NCBI GenBank assembly: GCA_030447865.1
Contig: JAUJOD010000001.1
Location: forward strand, 248,001 to 312,000
Direction: 5' to 3'
DNA length: 64,000 nucleotides
Source: Nocardioidaceae bacterium
GTDB taxonomy: Bacteria > Actinomycetota > Actinomycetes > Propionibacteriales > Nocardioidaceae
Below, in pieces: positions 18,474 to 31,816 of this stretch (the first letter of the stretch is position 1; each line of letters starts with the position of its first letter). The position numbers and the translations under genes were made by a program. The notes beneath the pieces are model-generated. The model searched no databases. It was not told where the DNA came from and saw only the letters and a program-made list of their open reading frames with translations.

Positions 18474-19775
18474 TCAGCGCAACTGTGGAACCGCCAGCGC
18501 CAGGCTGAAGTTCGGCATCGTCGCGGGGTCGGTCAGCCGACTCAACTCACCGCTCTGGTAGTTCCAGGCCACCAGTACGCGCTGCTGGTGGACCGAAAAC
18601 ACCAGTGTCTCGTCGTCCAACCAGCCAAACAGCTTTGCGTTCTCCGCCCAGTGGAACGCCCGCATCGGGAGTTCGGCCAGCAGCTCGCCGGATTCTGGGT
18701 CGACGACGAGGATTCCGTCTTGATCCTCGACTCCCTTCGACCCCGACCACCCCCGCACGGCACGACTAACGGCCATCACGTCTCGGACGGCGGGGGCCAC
18801 GACGTACAGCTCGACATCCAATGTGACGCGTTCGGTCAACCGATCACCCTGGTAGCGCCAGACCTGGCAGAGCCCACAGTCCCAGTTCCGCAGTTCGACA
18901 ACCGTGCCGTCCGGCGTGAAGGCGGCCTGCGTGGCGTCGTAGGGCACCGGCTGCACATCGCCGCTCGACACGTCAATCAGCCAGCCATGTCTCGGACGCA
19001 GTGACGTGTAGAACGTCGCTGGGCCGGTCATGATCTGAGTGCCGTCGGGTGACCAATGCGTCGCCCGGCCCACCCACGGCGGCACGTCGTTCGCCGGAAT
19101 GTCGAACCTGCGGGACAACCCGCTGGTCAGGTCGACCACCGCGAGGCCACCCGGCTGCGGAAGCGCCAACTGGCGTCCGTCGGGTGAGATCGGCGACCCC
19201 CCGACCAACGACACCACCGAACCGTCGCTGAAACTCGGCTCGAGTCCAGGAGTGTCCAGTTGTCGCCACCGGCGGTCGTCACCGAGGACTCGGATGTCGA
19301 GCACCCGTCCGGGCATCTGTACAACGGCGAGGGCGGCCTCGACTGGGTCTTCAGAGAGGGCCGATGCGGTCTGGTTTCGCGGGTCGAGGCTTGGCGGCAG
19401 CCGGGTGTCGAGCATAGGGAGCTGGTCAACGTCGACGTTGTCCCACGGCGGCTGGTTGATCCGGCGCAACCGCTCGGTGAGCGTCTCCGGGTCAGGCTCG
19501 GAGGGCGACGGTGTGGTTGCCGGGGTGGAGGCCGTTTCGGGAGCGGTCGAGACGGCGGTCTGCGTCGCCGGAGGCACCGAGCGGTCGAGAGTTGGAGGGT
19601 TGGCTATCAGCGCGGTGACCAGAGCAACGCCAGCGGCGGCCCCGGCGACGATGGCGAAGCGCTGACGCCGGTCCTGCTGCACGGCGGTTCGCCAGGCGCG
19701 CTCCCCCACAGCTGGGTCGGCTCGCAAGTCTCCAACGCTTCGCTGGAGCAGCGTCCGCAACTGGTCGTGGTTCAT
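18474..19775 (-). CDS. Membrane-anchored beta-propeller protein, partner of ECF sigma factor
   Basis: The protein has 433 residues. A cytoplasmic N-terminus of about 38 residues (MNHDQLRTLLQRSVGDLRADPAVGERAWRTAV) precedes one transmembrane helix (about 40-58), then a T/P-rich linker and an extracytoplasmic domain with repeated SPDG/DLTSG motifs (ISPDGRQLALPQPGGLAVVDLTSG, WSPDGTQIMTG, FTPDGTVVELRN) like TolB/WD40-type propellers. It overlaps the sigma gene by 4 bp, so it is probably an anti-sigma factor or sensor; no HxxxCxxC zinc motif is visible. Confidence 0.75.
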   Translation of the reverse strand: MNHDQLRTLLQRSVGDLRADPAVGERAWRTAVQQDRRQRFAIVAGAAAGVALVTALIANPPTLDRSVPPATQTAVSTAPETASTPATTPSPSEPDPETLTERLRRINQPPWDNVDVDQLPMLDTRLPPSLDPRNQTASALSEDPVEAALAVVQMPGRVLDIRVLGDDRRWRQLDTPGLEPSFSDGSVVSLVGGSPISPDGRQLALPQPGGLAVVDLTSGLSRRFDIPANDVPPWVGRATHWSPDGTQIMTGPATFYTSLRPRHGWLIDVSSGDVQPVPYDATQAAFTPDGTVVELRNWDCGLCQVWRYQGDRLTERVTLDVELYVVAPAVRDVMAVSRAVRGWSGSKGVEDQDGILVVDPESGELLAELPMRAFHWAENAKLFGWLDDETLVFSVHQQRVLVAWNYQSGELSRLTDPATMPNFSLALAVPQLR

Positions 19776-20320
19776 CTGGTGTCACCTTCGCCTGTCAGCT
19801 CCATGAGCTCCGGGGCCTGTTCCCGCAGTCGGCGCAGGGCGGCTGCCGTCTGGCTTTTCACAGTGCCGACACTGACTCCGAGCGCGGCCGCCGCTTCGAC
19901 TTCGGTCAGGTCCTCGACGTACCGGAGCACGACCACCGCTCGCTGCTTCGCAGTGAGCCTCGCCAGTGCCTGCTGGACCAGCATCGCGTGCTCAGGGGCG
20001 CCGCCAGCTTGTTGCACCAAGTCGCGCACCTCCGCGACGGGCACTTCACGTCGCGACCGCCACCACGAGATGGAGTCGTGGTAGATCACCTTGCGGATGT
20101 AGGCGTCAGGGTTGGTGTCTCTCAGTTTGCCCCAGCGCCGAGCGACCTTCACCAGCGCCTCCTGCAGGAGATCCTCCGCGCGCTGCCTGTCGCCGGTCAG
20201 CAGGTACGTCGACCGGAGCAGCGGATCGCGGCGAGCGGCCACCCAGGCGGTGAAGGAGTCCCGCGCCTCGTCACTGTCGAGCACCCCGCTCCTTCCCACT
20301 GGCTCGGCCGAACCATCCAC
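19772..20320 (-). CDS. SigE-family ECF RNA polymerase sigma factor
   Basis: The protein has 182 residues. Region 2 (FTAWVAARRDPLLRSTYLLTGDRQRAEDLLQEALVKVARRW, about 24-64) and region 4 (LARLTAKQRAVVVLRYVEDLTEVEAAAALGVSVGTVKSQTAAALRRLRE, about 121-169) are complete. The pattern matches the actinobacterial SigE-type ECF group. The GTG at 20318-20320 lies just after an ECF-like promoter, giving a probably leaderless transcript and autoregulation. It is translationally coupled to the membrane partner. Confidence 0.88.
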   Translation of the reverse strand: MDGSAEPVGRSGVLDSDEARDSFTAWVAARRDPLLRSTYLLTGDRQRAEDLLQEALVKVARRWGKLRDTNPDAYIRKVIYHDSISWWRSRREVPVAEVRDLVQQAGGAPEHAMLVQQALARLTAKQRAVVVLRYVEDLTEVEAAAALGVSVGTVKSQTAAALRRLREQAPELMELTGEGDTR

Positions 20321-20325
20321 CTACT

Positions 20326-20353
20326 AACGGTTGCGCCGTGGGAAAAGGTTGCC
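20326..20353 (-). promoter_or_regulatory. ECF-type promoter of the sigma operon
   Basis: Minus strand GGCAACC (20347-20353), 17 bp, then CGTT (20326-20329). This AACC/CGTT pair with about 17-bp spacing is the hallmark of ECF-dependent, usually autoregulated, promoters. It sits directly downstream of the rpoC terminator. Confidence 0.6.
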
Positions 20354-20361
20354 TCCAACCT

Positions 20362-20397
20362 AAAAAGGGCGGCCACCCCGATGTCGGGGTGGCCGCC
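20362..20397 (-). terminator. Intrinsic terminator of the rpoBC operon
   Basis: Minus strand: a 14-bp GC stem (GGCGGCCACCCCGA paired with its complement, 2-nt loop) is followed by CTTTTT. It lies 30 bp after the rpoC stop and insulates the sigma operon. Confidence 0.92.
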
Positions 20398-20426
20398 GCT
20401 TGGATTGCCTGCGCCGGGGGCTGGGT

Positions 20427-24302
<3,876 letters not shown>

Positions 24303-24377
24303 GTGATTTCCTTTGTCTGGTTTCTTCAGGGTTCAGCTGGGGGTTGGACTGGTTCAACTGGTCTGCCTCGCCAACAA

Positions 24378-24393
24378 GTTGGCTTCGGCCAAC
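24378..24393 (-). other. Hairpin in the rpoB-rpoC intergenic region
   Basis: GTTGGC and GCCAAC enclose a 4-nt loop, which is CGAA on the transcribed strand. It may be a processing or pausing site between rpoB and rpoC. No U-tract follows, so termination is not expected. Confidence 0.4.
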
Positions 24394-24419
24394 TCCAGCG
24401 ATGAGGAGTCTGAGCTCGC

Positions 24420-27400
24420 TCAGACTTCCTCAACGCTGGAGATCCCTTCGTTGGGGCGCCGGGCCAGGTCGATGCCGAGCTCCTCGGCAGCTCGGAAGAC
24501 GTCCTCGTCGGTGTCGCGCATGTCCATGGCGACACCGTCGCTGGACAGCACCTCGACGTTGAGGCACAGCGACTGCATCTCCTTGACCAGCACCTTGAAC
24601 GACTCAGGGATACCGGGTTCGGGGATGTTCTCGCCCTTCACGATTGCCTCGTAGACCTTCACCCGGCCGAGCACGTCGTCGGACTTGATCGTGAGCAGCT
24701 CCTGCAGCGCGTACGCGGCGCCGTACGCCTCCAGCGCCCACACCTCCATCTCGCCGAACCGCTGGCCACCGAACTGCGCCTTACCGCCCAGCGGCTGCTG
24801 GGTGATCATCGAGTACGGGCCGGTCGAGCGGGCATGGATCTTGTCGTCGACCAGGTGGTTGAGCTTGATGATGTAGGTGTAGCCGACGGCGACCGGAGCC
24901 GGGAACGGCTCGCCGGTGCGTCCGTCGAACAACCTGGCCTTGCCGTCGAGCCCGACCAGTTGCTCACCGTCGCGGTTGGGGCGAGCCGAGGCCAGCAGGC
25001 CGGCGATCTCGTCCTCGCGCGCGCCGTCGAACACCGGAGTGGCCACCAAGGTGTTGCCGGGGGCGTCGCTCATCCCGATGCTCGACAGGCGCTGCTTCCA
25101 GTCGGTGTCGTCGCCTTGCACGCTCCAGCCGTTCTTGGCCACCCACCCCAGGTGCGTCTCGAGCACCTGGCCGATGTTCATGCGGCCGGGTACGCCGAGC
25201 GGGTTGAGGATGATGTCGACGGGGGTGCCGTCTTCGAGGAACGGCATGTCCTCAGCCGGCAGGATCTTGGAGATGACGCCCTTGTTGCCGTGCCGGCCGG
25301 CGAGCTTGTCGCCGTCGGAGATCTTGCGCTTCTGAGCGACGTACACCCGGATCAGCTGGTTGACGCCCGGGGGGAGCTCGTCGTCTTCCTCACGGTCGAA
25401 CACGCGTACGCCGATGACGATGCCACTCTCGCCGTGCTTGACCTTGAGTGAGGTGTCGCGCACTTCGCGCGCCTTCTCACCAAAGATCGCCCGGAGCAGC
25501 CGCTCTTCGGGTGTCAGCTCGGTCTCGCCCTTCGGCGTGACCTTGCCCACCAGCACGTCGCCCGGCACGACTTCAGCACCGATGCGGATGATCCCGCGCT
25601 CGTCGAGGTCGGCCAGCATCTCGTCGGAGACGTTGGGGATGTCGCGGGTGATCTCCTCCGGCCCCAGCTTGGTGTCGCGGGCGTCGACCTCGTGCTCCTC
25701 GATGTGGATCGAGGTGAGGACGTCCTCCTGCACCAGGCGCTGGCTCAAGATGATCGCGTCTTCGTAGTTGTGGCCCTCCCACGGCATGTACGCGACGAGC
25801 AGGTTGCGCCCAAGCGCCATCTCGGCGGCGTCCGTGCTGGGCCCGTCAGCGATCGGCTGACCCGACTCGACCCGGTCGCCTTCGGAGACCACCGGCCGCT
25901 GGTTGACGCAGGTGCCCTGGTTGGACCGGCGGAACTTCGACAGCCGGTAGGTCTCGTACCGGCCACCGTCCTCCATCACCTCGATCGAGTCAGCGGACAC
26001 CTCGGTGACGACGCCGGCCGTTTTCGCGACGAGCACGTCGCCGGCGTCGACAGCCGCGCGGTACTCCATGCCGGTGCCGACGAGCGGCGCTTCGGCACGG
26101 ATAAGCGGCACCGCCTGGCGCTGCATGTTGGCGCCCATGAGCGCCCGGTTGGCGTCGTCGTGCTCGAGGAACGGGATCAGCGCGGTCGCCACCGACACCA
26201 TCTGACGCGGTGAGACGTCCATGTAGTCGACGTCGCCGCCGGGGACGTAGTCGACCTCGCCACGACGCTCCCGGACGAGCACCCGCTCCTCGGCGAACGT
26301 GTTGTCGTCGCTGAGCGGCGCGTTGGCCTGCGCGATGACGACCCGGTCCTCTTCGTCGGCGGTGAGGTACGCGATCTGGTCGGTGACCACTCCATCGACG
26401 ACCTTGCGGTACGGCGTCTCGACGAACCCATAGGCGTTGACCCGCCCGAACGTCGACAGCGACCCGATCAGCCCGATGTTGGGACCTTCGGGGGTCTCGA
26501 TCGGGCACATGCGGCCGTAGTGGGACGGGTGGACGTCACGGACCTCGAAGCCGGCCCGCTCGCGCGAGAGGCCACCGGGGCCCAGCGCCGACAGCCGGCG
26601 TTTGTGGGTGAGCCCGGCCAGCGGGTTGATCTGGTCCATGAACTGGCTGAGCTGGGAGGTCCCGAAGAACTCCTTGAGCGCGGCCACCACCGGGCGGATG
26701 TTGATCAGGGTCTGCGGGGTGATCGCCTCGACGTCCTGCGTCGTCATGCGCTCGCGCACGACCCGCTCCATCCGGGCCAGACCCGTGCGCAGCTGGTTCT
26801 GAATCAGCTCGCCCACGGTGCGCAGGCGGCGGTTGCCGAAGTGATCGATGTCGTCGGGTTCGACGACGACATCACCGCGCGGCGACTGCATCGTCTGGCG
26901 GCCGTCGTGCAGCAACACGATGTAGCGGATCGCCGCAACGATGTCGTCAATCGTCAGCGTCTGGGCGTCGAACGGCTCGTCCTGGCCCAGCTTCTTGTTG
27001 ATCTTGTAGCGACCCACCTTCGCCAGGTCGTAGCGCTTGGGGTTGAAGTAGTAGTTCGTCAGCAGTGTCTGGGCAGCCTCCCGGGTGGGTGGCTCGCCCG
27101 GACGCAACTTGCGGTAGATGTCCAACAGCGCGTCGTCTTGGCCGGAGGTGTGGTCCTTCTCCAGGGTCAGGCGGATCGACTCGAACTCGCCGAACTCCTC
27201 GAGGATCTGCGCCTCGCTCCACCCCAGCGCCTTCAGCAAGACGGTGACATTCTGCTTGCGCTTGCGGTCGAGCCGCACGCCCACCATGTCGCGCTTGTCG
27301 ATCTCGAACTCGAGCCACGCGCCGCGCGAGGGGATGATCTTCGCGCTGAAGACGTCCTTGTCGGACGTCTTGTCGATGCTGCGCTCGAAGTACACCCCCG

Positions 27401-27923
27401 GTGAGCGCACCAGCTGTGAGACGACGACCCGCTCGGTGCCGTTGACGATGAACGTGCCCTTGTCGGTCATCAGGGGGAAATCGCCCATGAAGACCGTCTG
27501 GCTCTTGATCTCGCCGGTCTCGTTGTTCATGAACTCAGCGGTCACGAACAGCGGAGCGGCGTAGGTGAAGTCGCGCTCCTTGCACTCTTCTACCGTGTTC
27601 TTCGGCGGCTCGAAGCGGTGGTCTCGAAACGACAGGCTCATCGTTCCGGAGAAGTCCTCGATCGGTGAGATCTCTTCAAAGATCTCCTCGAGACCGGACT
27701 TGGAGAAGTCGCCGCGATCCGTTGAGCGGGCGGTGCCGGTGCGGTCCTGCCAGGTTTGGTTGCCGATCAGCCAGTTGAAGCTGTCGGCCTGCAGGGCCAA
27801 TAGGTCTGGGACCTCAAGAGGTTCGGCGATCTTTGCAAACGACACGCGGGGAGTGCCATCGGCGGTTATGAAGGTGGAACGGTTAGCGGAAAGGTTGGTG
27901 CTGGGGTTGCGCGAGGCGGCCAA
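24420..27923 (-). CDS. rpoB: RNA polymerase beta subunit
   Basis: The protein has 1167 residues from a TTG start (27921-27923) with GGAAGGACG upstream. The rifampicin region reads [31 protein letters not shown]: residue 432 is Ile (codon ATC, 26628-26630) where most bacteria have Asn (E. coli N518), and 436 is Ala (E. coli S522). D516, H526 and S531 equivalents are wild type. The remaining core blocks ([28 protein letters not shown]-like segment, C-terminal [13 protein letters not shown]) are intact. It is transcribed from its own promoter behind the rplL terminator. Confidence 0.99.
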   Translation of the reverse strand: MAASRNPSTNLSANRSTFITADGTPRVSFAKIAEPLEVPDLLALQADSFNWLIGNQTWQDRTGTARSTDRGDFSKSGLEEIFEEISPIEDFSGTMSLSFRDHRFEPPKNTVEECKERDFTYAAPLFVTAEFMNNETGEIKSQTVFMGDFPLMTDKGTFIVNGTERVVVSQLVRSPGVYFERSIDKTSDKDVFSAKIIPSRGAWLEFEIDKRDMVGVRLDRKRKQNVTVLLKALGWSEAQILEEFGEFESIRLTLEKDHTSGQDDALLDIYRKLRPGEPPTREAAQTLLTNYYFNPKRYDLAKVGRYKINKKLGQDEPFDAQTLTIDDIVAAIRYIVLLHDGRQTMQSPRGDVVVEPDDIDHFGNRRLRTVGELIQNQLRTGLARMERVVRERMTTQDVEAITPQTLINIRPVVAALKEFFGTSQLSQFMDQINPLAGLTHKRRLSALGPGGLSRERAGFEVRDVHPSHYGRMCPIETPEGPNIGLIGSLSTFGRVNAYGFVETPYRKVVDGVVTDQIAYLTADEEDRVVIAQANAPLSDDNTFAEERVLVRERRGEVDYVPGGDVDYMDVSPRQMVSVATALIPFLEHDDANRALMGANMQRQAVPLIRAEAPLVGTGMEYRAAVDAGDVLVAKTAGVVTEVSADSIEVMEDGGRYETYRLSKFRRSNQGTCVNQRPVVSEGDRVESGQPIADGPSTDAAEMALGRNLLVAYMPWEGHNYEDAIILSQRLVQEDVLTSIHIEEHEVDARDTKLGPEEITRDIPNVSDEMLADLDERGIIRIGAEVVPGDVLVGKVTPKGETELTPEERLLRAIFGEKAREVRDTSLKVKHGESGIVIGVRVFDREEDDELPPGVNQLIRVYVAQKRKISDGDKLAGRHGNKGVISKILPAEDMPFLEDGTPVDIILNPLGVPGRMNIGQVLETHLGWVAKNGWSVQGDDTDWKQRLSSIGMSDAPGNTLVATPVFDGAREDEIAGLLASARPNRDGEQLVGLDGKARLFDGRTGEPFPAPVAVGYTYIIKLNHLVDDKIHARSTGPYSMITQQPLGGKAQFGGQRFGEMEVWALEAYGAAYALQELLTIKSDDVLGRVKVYEAIVKGENIPEPGIPESFKVLVKEMQSLCLNVEVLSSDGVAMDMRDTDEDVFRAAEELGIDLARRPNEGISSVEEV

Positions 27924-28020
27924 GAGGCGTCCTTCCGAGGGCTCGCTGACTCATCACAAAGCGCATGCCAAGGCCACCCGGGTGTGGGAAGAGGGTGAGC
28001 GGAAGGCAGCGCAAAGATGC

Positions 28021-28049
28021 AGTCTACCTCAAGGGCCTACTGCTGTCGA
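28021..28049 (-). promoter_or_regulatory. rpoB promoter
   Basis: Minus strand TCGACA (28044-28049), 17 bp, TAGACT (28021-28026), about 97 bp upstream of the rpoB start codon. It lies downstream of the terminator that follows rplL, so rpoBC can be expressed independently of rplJL. Confidence 0.6.
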
Positions 28050-28186
28050 ACGGTGCTGGCGACCGCAATGACCTCAAGCGAAGCATGCCGACCCGTCCGC
28101 GAGTTGAACTGGAGGTGAGCATGTCGCGCCTGCCCCCCAGAGTCAAGCAGCGACTGGCACCCTGTGCGTGGATTGCGTTGTCCCCG

Positions 28187-28222
28187 CAAGAAGCGGCCGT
28201 CCTGGAGGACAGCCGCTTCTTG
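28187..28222 (-). terminator. Terminator/attenuator between rplL and rpoB
   Basis: CAAGAAGCGGC (28187-28197) and its exact complement GCCGCTTCTTG (28212-28222) enclose GTCCT/AGGAC, extending the stem. It starts 22 bp after the rplL stop. No long U-tract follows. The position agrees with the known rplL-rpoB attenuator. Confidence 0.8.
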
Positions 28223-28244
28223 TTGAGTTGGCGTGCGAGTCCCG

Positions 28245-28634
28245 CTACTTCACCGAGACGGAGGCGCCGGCGGCCTCGAGGGCTTCGCGGGCCTTCTCGG
28301 CGGCATCCTTGGCGACCTTCTCAAGGATGGGCTTGGGGGCCGCCTCCACGAGGTCCTTCGCCTCCTTCAGTCCGAGGCTGGTCAGCGAGCGGACCTCCTT
28401 GATGACCTGGATCTTCTTGTCACCAGCTGCCTCGAGGACGACATCGAACTCGTCTTGCTCCTCGACCTCGGCGGTCTCGGTGGCTCCGCCTGCTGGCGCG
28501 CTGGGCGCGAAGGCGGCAGGGGCGGCCGCGGTAACGCCGAAGGTGTCTTCGAACTGCTTTACGAACTCGCTGAGCTCAAGAAGTGTCATCTCCTTGAAGG
28601 CATCGAGCAGGTCGTCGGTGCTGAGCTTCGCCAT
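28245..28634 (-). CDS. rplL: 50S ribosomal protein L7/L12
   Basis: L7/L12 is the stalk protein that recruits translational GTPases. The ATG at 28632-28634 gives 129 residues starting [32 protein letters not shown]. After an A/P-rich hinge, the C-terminal domain has [31 protein letters not shown]. It lies 68 bp after rplJ. Confidence 0.98.
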   Translation of the reverse strand: MAKLSTDDLLDAFKEMTLLELSEFVKQFEDTFGVTAAAPAAFAPSAPAGGATETAEVEEQDEFDVVLEAAGDKKIQVIKEVRSLTSLGLKEAKDLVEAAPKPILEKVAKDAAEKAREALEAAGASVSVK

Positions 28635-28702
28635 GGTGGCGTTCCTTCCGTAATGCTGGCTCACTTCGGGTGAGCGCGGGCTGGGGGGCGGGTTTGTGGT
28701 GG

Positions 28703-29326
28703 TTAGCTCTCGGGGGTCGGCTCGTCGGCGGGAGGTGCAGTCGTTTCCGGGGTCGCCTCGGCGGCCGTAGGGCCGTCGGGCGACTCAGGCGCTGCAGCCG
28801 AGTCGGCAGCATCTTCCTCCGCCTTTGCCTGCAGTGCCCCCGCGAGCCGGGCGACCTGGGCAAGTGGGGCGTTGAACAAGAACACAGCGTTCTGCAGCGA
28901 CGCCGTGAACGCACCGGCCAGTTTGGCGAGCAGCACCTCGCGCGACTCGAGGTCGGCGATCTTGGCGATCTCGTCCACCGTGAGCGGCTTGCCGTCGAGC
29001 ACCCCACCTTTGATCACCAGCGGCGAGTTCGCTCGGGCGAAGTCCCGCAGGCTCTTCGCCGCCTCGACAGGGTCGCCCTTGACGAAAGCGATCGCCGATG
29101 GGCCGGTGAGCAACTCGTCGAAGCTGTCGACGCCTGCTTGCTTGGCGGCGATCTTGGTCAGCGTGTTCTTCACTACCGCGTAGCTGGCGTGGTCTCCGAG
29201 TGAGCGACGCAGGTCTTGCAGCTGCTTCACGCTGAGACCCCGGTACTCCGTCAGGACGGCTCCACTGGAGTTACGGAACTCATCGGTCAACTCGGCGACA
29301 GCCGTCGCCTTGTCGGGGCGGGCCAT
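28703..29326 (-). CDS. rplJ: 50S ribosomal protein L10
   Basis: L10 anchors the L7/L12 stalk and autoregulates by binding its leader. The 207 residues begin [43 protein letters not shown], with the rRNA-binding domain, then the L12-binding helix, and end in an acidic E/T/P-rich tail of about 35 residues. That tail is longer than usual but common in high-GC actinobacteria. Confidence 0.97.
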   Translation of the reverse strand: MARPDKATAVAELTDEFRNSSGAVLTEYRGLSVKQLQDLRRSLGDHASYAVVKNTLTKIAAKQAGVDSFDELLTGPSAIAFVKGDPVEAAKSLRDFARANSPLVIKGGVLDGKPLTVDEIAKIADLESREVLLAKLAGAFTASLQNAVFLFNAPLAQVARLAGALQAKAEEDAADSAAAPESPDGPTAAEATPETTAPPADEPTPES

Positions 29327-29415
29327 AGGTCTCCTTCGACGTCGGTCGGCACCTCAGCCGCGCGGTAGGTCCACCCACGCGTGGAGCCCCACGAGAGCGG
29401 GTGCCTCCACACAGC

Positions 29416-29477
29416 GTGGCCCCCACAAAACGCAGAACGCCCCATGCAGGCGCACGGGGCTCGACCAGCATCTGGTC
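29416..29477 (-). promoter_or_regulatory. L10-type leader RNA of rplJ
   Basis: In the roughly 240-nt untranslated leader of rplJ, three adjacent hairpins are visible: GACCAG/CTGGTC (29463-29477), GCCCC/GGGGC with further pairs (29439-29460) and GTGG/CCAC (29416-29426). The AGACCAGAUGCUGGUCGAGC core is the kind of kink-turn region bound by L10(L12)4 in the known L10 leader family. A covariance-model search was not possible here. Confidence 0.6.
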
Positions 29478-29571
29478 TGACACGTTCACCTGCGCGGGCC
29501 GCCCGCGGGTGCGGGGCCTTCGACTGAGCTCAACCAACAGAACTCAGCAACCGGCGGTCTTTGGTGTCGCC

Positions 29572-29601
29572 AGGGTACGCCGAGAGCGCGGTGCGAGCCA
29601 A
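29572..29601 (-). promoter_or_regulatory. rplJ-rplL promoter
   Basis: Minus strand TTGGCT (29596-29601), 18 bp, TACCCT (29572-29577). It shares the TACCCT -10 with the rpsL promoter. Transcription from near 29566 gives a leader of about 240 nt that includes the L10 hairpins. Confidence 0.6.
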
Positions 29602-29612
29602 ATCACCGGGTG

Positions 29613-29661
29613 GGTTTGTGGCGGATCCCCGGCACGTGGTGCCGGCGACACTCCACAAACC
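29613..29661. repeat. Nested inverted repeat (49 bp)
   Basis: The outer arms GGTTTGTGG and CCACAAACC flank an inner palindrome CCGGCAC-GTG-GTGCCGG. It lies between the rplJ promoter and the APH-like gene, in a region without coding signal (29602-29861 otherwise shows nothing I can name). It could form a cruciform or a bidirectional terminator. Confidence 0.6.
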
Positions 29662-29861
29662 GAGCGCCAGCGCCCAACCGGCGAAACGGATGAACGCCCG
29701 GCGAGGCGGTTAGATCGCCGTGATCTCAGGTAGTCCACCTCACCCGCCTGCTCCATCGCGAACCGTTCCAGATGGTGACGGCCATCCAGCAGCCGGGTCA
29801 CTGCCTCTGGCGGGTTAGAAAACCCCTATCGCCGCAGCTCTTGACGAATAGGCTCGCGCTC

Positions 29862-30806
29862 ATGACCGACGGCGACTGGAGGGATGGCGGGTTCACGCAG
29901 CGTCGGCCCTCCGTCGAGACTCTCGCCTGGGTTGCGGCGTCGATGGGTCGGGGCAGTCGCATCGTTGGCTATCGCCGATTGACCGGTGGCGTCTGCTCCG
30001 CCGTGCATCGGCTGACTGTCGAGCGACGTGGAATGCGAACGTTCGTCGTACTGCGGCAGTACCCGGGCGGGCTTGGCCTGCAGGGGAGCTTGGAGAAGGA
30101 GATCGCCAACCTTGGTGTGGTGGCGGGAAGCGGGCTCCCTGTTCCGAGCATCCTGGCTACTGATGTTGCTGGTGCTTCGACGGGGGGCGCGCCATCGTTG
30201 CTGATGACACGGTTGCAGGGGCATGTTCACCTCAATCCGGCGGAACCTCGGTCGTGGATGACGAGGATCGCGGAGATTGCTGTATTGCTGCATTCCCTCG
30301 ATCTCCCCGCGAAGATGTTCAGACCTTGGACGGATTCTTGGATCGCTCCTCTAGACGGGTTTCAGGTGCCGGTCGACGCACAGAAGCCGGCTGTGTGGAA
30401 GGCGGCGTTTGGTGTCATGGCGGCGCCGCCGCCAAAGGACACTGCCGTCTTTCTGCACTGCGATCTCCTGCCTGTCAACATGCTGTGGTCGCGCGGGAGG
30501 ATTACTGGACTGACCGACTGGAACTCCATCCATCGGGGGGCGCGCGCGATTGACGTCGGGCACTGTCGGCGATACTTGGCGGCGCTCTACTCGCCCGAGT
30601 GGTCGGAGCAGCTTCGGTCGCTCTATGAGTCGATCGCCGGGGTGACTCTCGATCCGTGGTGGGACCTGTATGCCCTGCTGCACTATGACGATAGTGGGCC
30701 GAAGTGGATCCGTAGTCAGGTCGCTGGGCGCCGTCCCGTCGATGTGCCCGGCATGACTTCCCGGGTCGAGGTCGCTATCGAGACAGCGCTACGGCGCCTC
30801 GGGTAA
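29862..30806 (+). CDS. Aminoglycoside-phosphotransferase-family protein
   Basis: The protein has 314 residues and an APH/choline-kinase-like fold. The catalytic loop is FLHCDLLPVNMLW (H199, D201, N206) with Cys in place of the usual Gly, and the metal-binding motif is LTDWNSIHRGARAIDVGH (D219). The nucleotide loop region TGGVCSAVHRLTV is recognisable. The substrate is unknown; most chromosomal members are not resistance enzymes. The ATG at 29862 is preceded by TAGGCT seven bases away and lacks a ribosome-binding site, so it may be leaderless. Confidence 0.75.
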   Translation: MTDGDWRDGGFTQRRPSVETLAWVAASMGRGSRIVGYRRLTGGVCSAVHRLTVERRGMRTFVVLRQYPGGLGLQGSLEKEIANLGVVAGSGLPVPSILATDVAGASTGGAPSLLMTRLQGHVHLNPAEPRSWMTRIAEIAVLLHSLDLPAKMFRPWTDSWIAPLDGFQVPVDAQKPAVWKAAFGVMAAPPPKDTAVFLHCDLLPVNMLWSRGRITGLTDWNSIHRGARAIDVGHCRRYLAALYSPEWSEQLRSLYESIAGVTLDPWWDLYALLHYDDSGPKWIRSQVAGRRPVDVPGMTSRVEVAIETALRRLG

Positions 30807-30914
30807 TTGCGGGTTCCCTAATGGTCGCTCTCCGGGTTCTGGTATGCCGCACAGACCCCTGCACGAAGGCCGGTCGCACTCGCATCAATCACCGGCTAAT
30901 AACGCGACACCACA

Positions 30915-31730
30915 CTAGAGGCTGAACTCGCTCACCTTGTTAGCCGGTGGGGCCTCGACGTCGACCGGCTCGCCGTACTTCGAGAAGTTCGCCTCGAAGG
31001 TGCCGGCGCTTCCCATCCCGACCGACATCTTGATCGGGAGATTGTCGCTGTCGACGTAGACCTCGGTGGTCACCTCGTCGGGAAGTCCCAGGGTTGAGGT
31101 GTCTTGGCCCTCGAACGCGGGGTTGGCCGCGAGCATCTTGTCGGTGTCGACAGTGACCGAGTAGTGCCGCGTCTCGACACCGTTAACGCTCTCGATCCCC
31201 ATGTCCTTGAAGCGCGTGACACCCTCCAGGTAAGCGGTGAAGTTTGCCGGGTTCGTGGCCTCGAACAACTGGGAGAAGGGGTTGTTGGGATCGCGGACGT
31301 CGACCTTGATCCACGGTTTGCCGGGGGCCGCGCTCATGCCGGCACCCTTCACGTAGAGCGCCCTGTCAAGCACGACGATCTCGAGTTGTTCAGCACCGAT
31401 GTCGAAGGACATGTCCATCGCCACGTTCTCAAGGTCGCCGAGGTTGTCGATGTCCCCTGACATGTTGCCGCTTTGGCCGGAGGCCTCGATCGTCGCCTCG
31501 AAGTGGGCGCTGCCGGCTTCAGCCTGAGCGGCAGCCAGCTTCGAGGCGAAGTTCTCCTCGGTCAAGACAGGAACGGCTGGCTCTGGAGTTTGCGTCGTCT
31601 GCTCGGCCGTGGTCTGCTCCGCAGAGGTTCCCTCGCCAGTAGCCACGTCTCCACTGTCACTGCACCCAACCAGGCCGAGCGCTAGCCCGGCCGCGATCAT
31701 CGACACACCGAAGCGTCGGAGCTTGAACAC
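30915..31730 (-). CDS. LppX/LprG-like lipoprotein
   Basis: The protein has 271 residues from GTG at 31728-31730, with GGGGG upstream. The signal peptide ends in the lipobox LVGC (C23), followed by a T/E/Q-rich linker. The mature domain (AGSAHFEATIEASGQSGNMSGDI..., LYVKGAGM..., PWIKVDV, TTEVYVDSDNLPIKM) matches the actinobacterial LppX/LprAFG fold that binds lipids or glycolipids on the outer face of the membrane. The gene follows rplA by 86 bp; that gap contains a GGCGGT/ACCGCC hairpin. Confidence 0.8.
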   Translation of the reverse strand: MFKLRRFGVSMIAAGLALGLVGCSDSGDVATGEGTSAEQTTAEQTTQTPEPAVPVLTEENFASKLAAAQAEAGSAHFEATIEASGQSGNMSGDIDNLGDLENVAMDMSFDIGAEQLEIVVLDRALYVKGAGMSAAPGKPWIKVDVRDPNNPFSQLFEATNPANFTAYLEGVTRFKDMGIESVNGVETRHYSVTVDTDKMLAANPAFEGQDTSTLGLPDEVTTEVYVDSDNLPIKMSVGMGSAGTFEANFSKYGEPVDVEAPPANKVSEFSL

Positions 31731-31816
31731 CGAGAACCCCCAGAAGTTGGTGATGGTGCCCCCAGCGTACGCGGCGGTTCGGCGCACCGCCCAGACAGCG
31801 CCCGCCGGCGTACGGA

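Noticed and set aside
29544-29801. 85-codon minus-strand frame (MTRLLDGRHHLERFAMEQAGEV...)
   Set aside because: It crosses the nested palindrome and the rplJ promoter and has no ribosome-binding site. I recognise no family, so I treat the region as non-coding.
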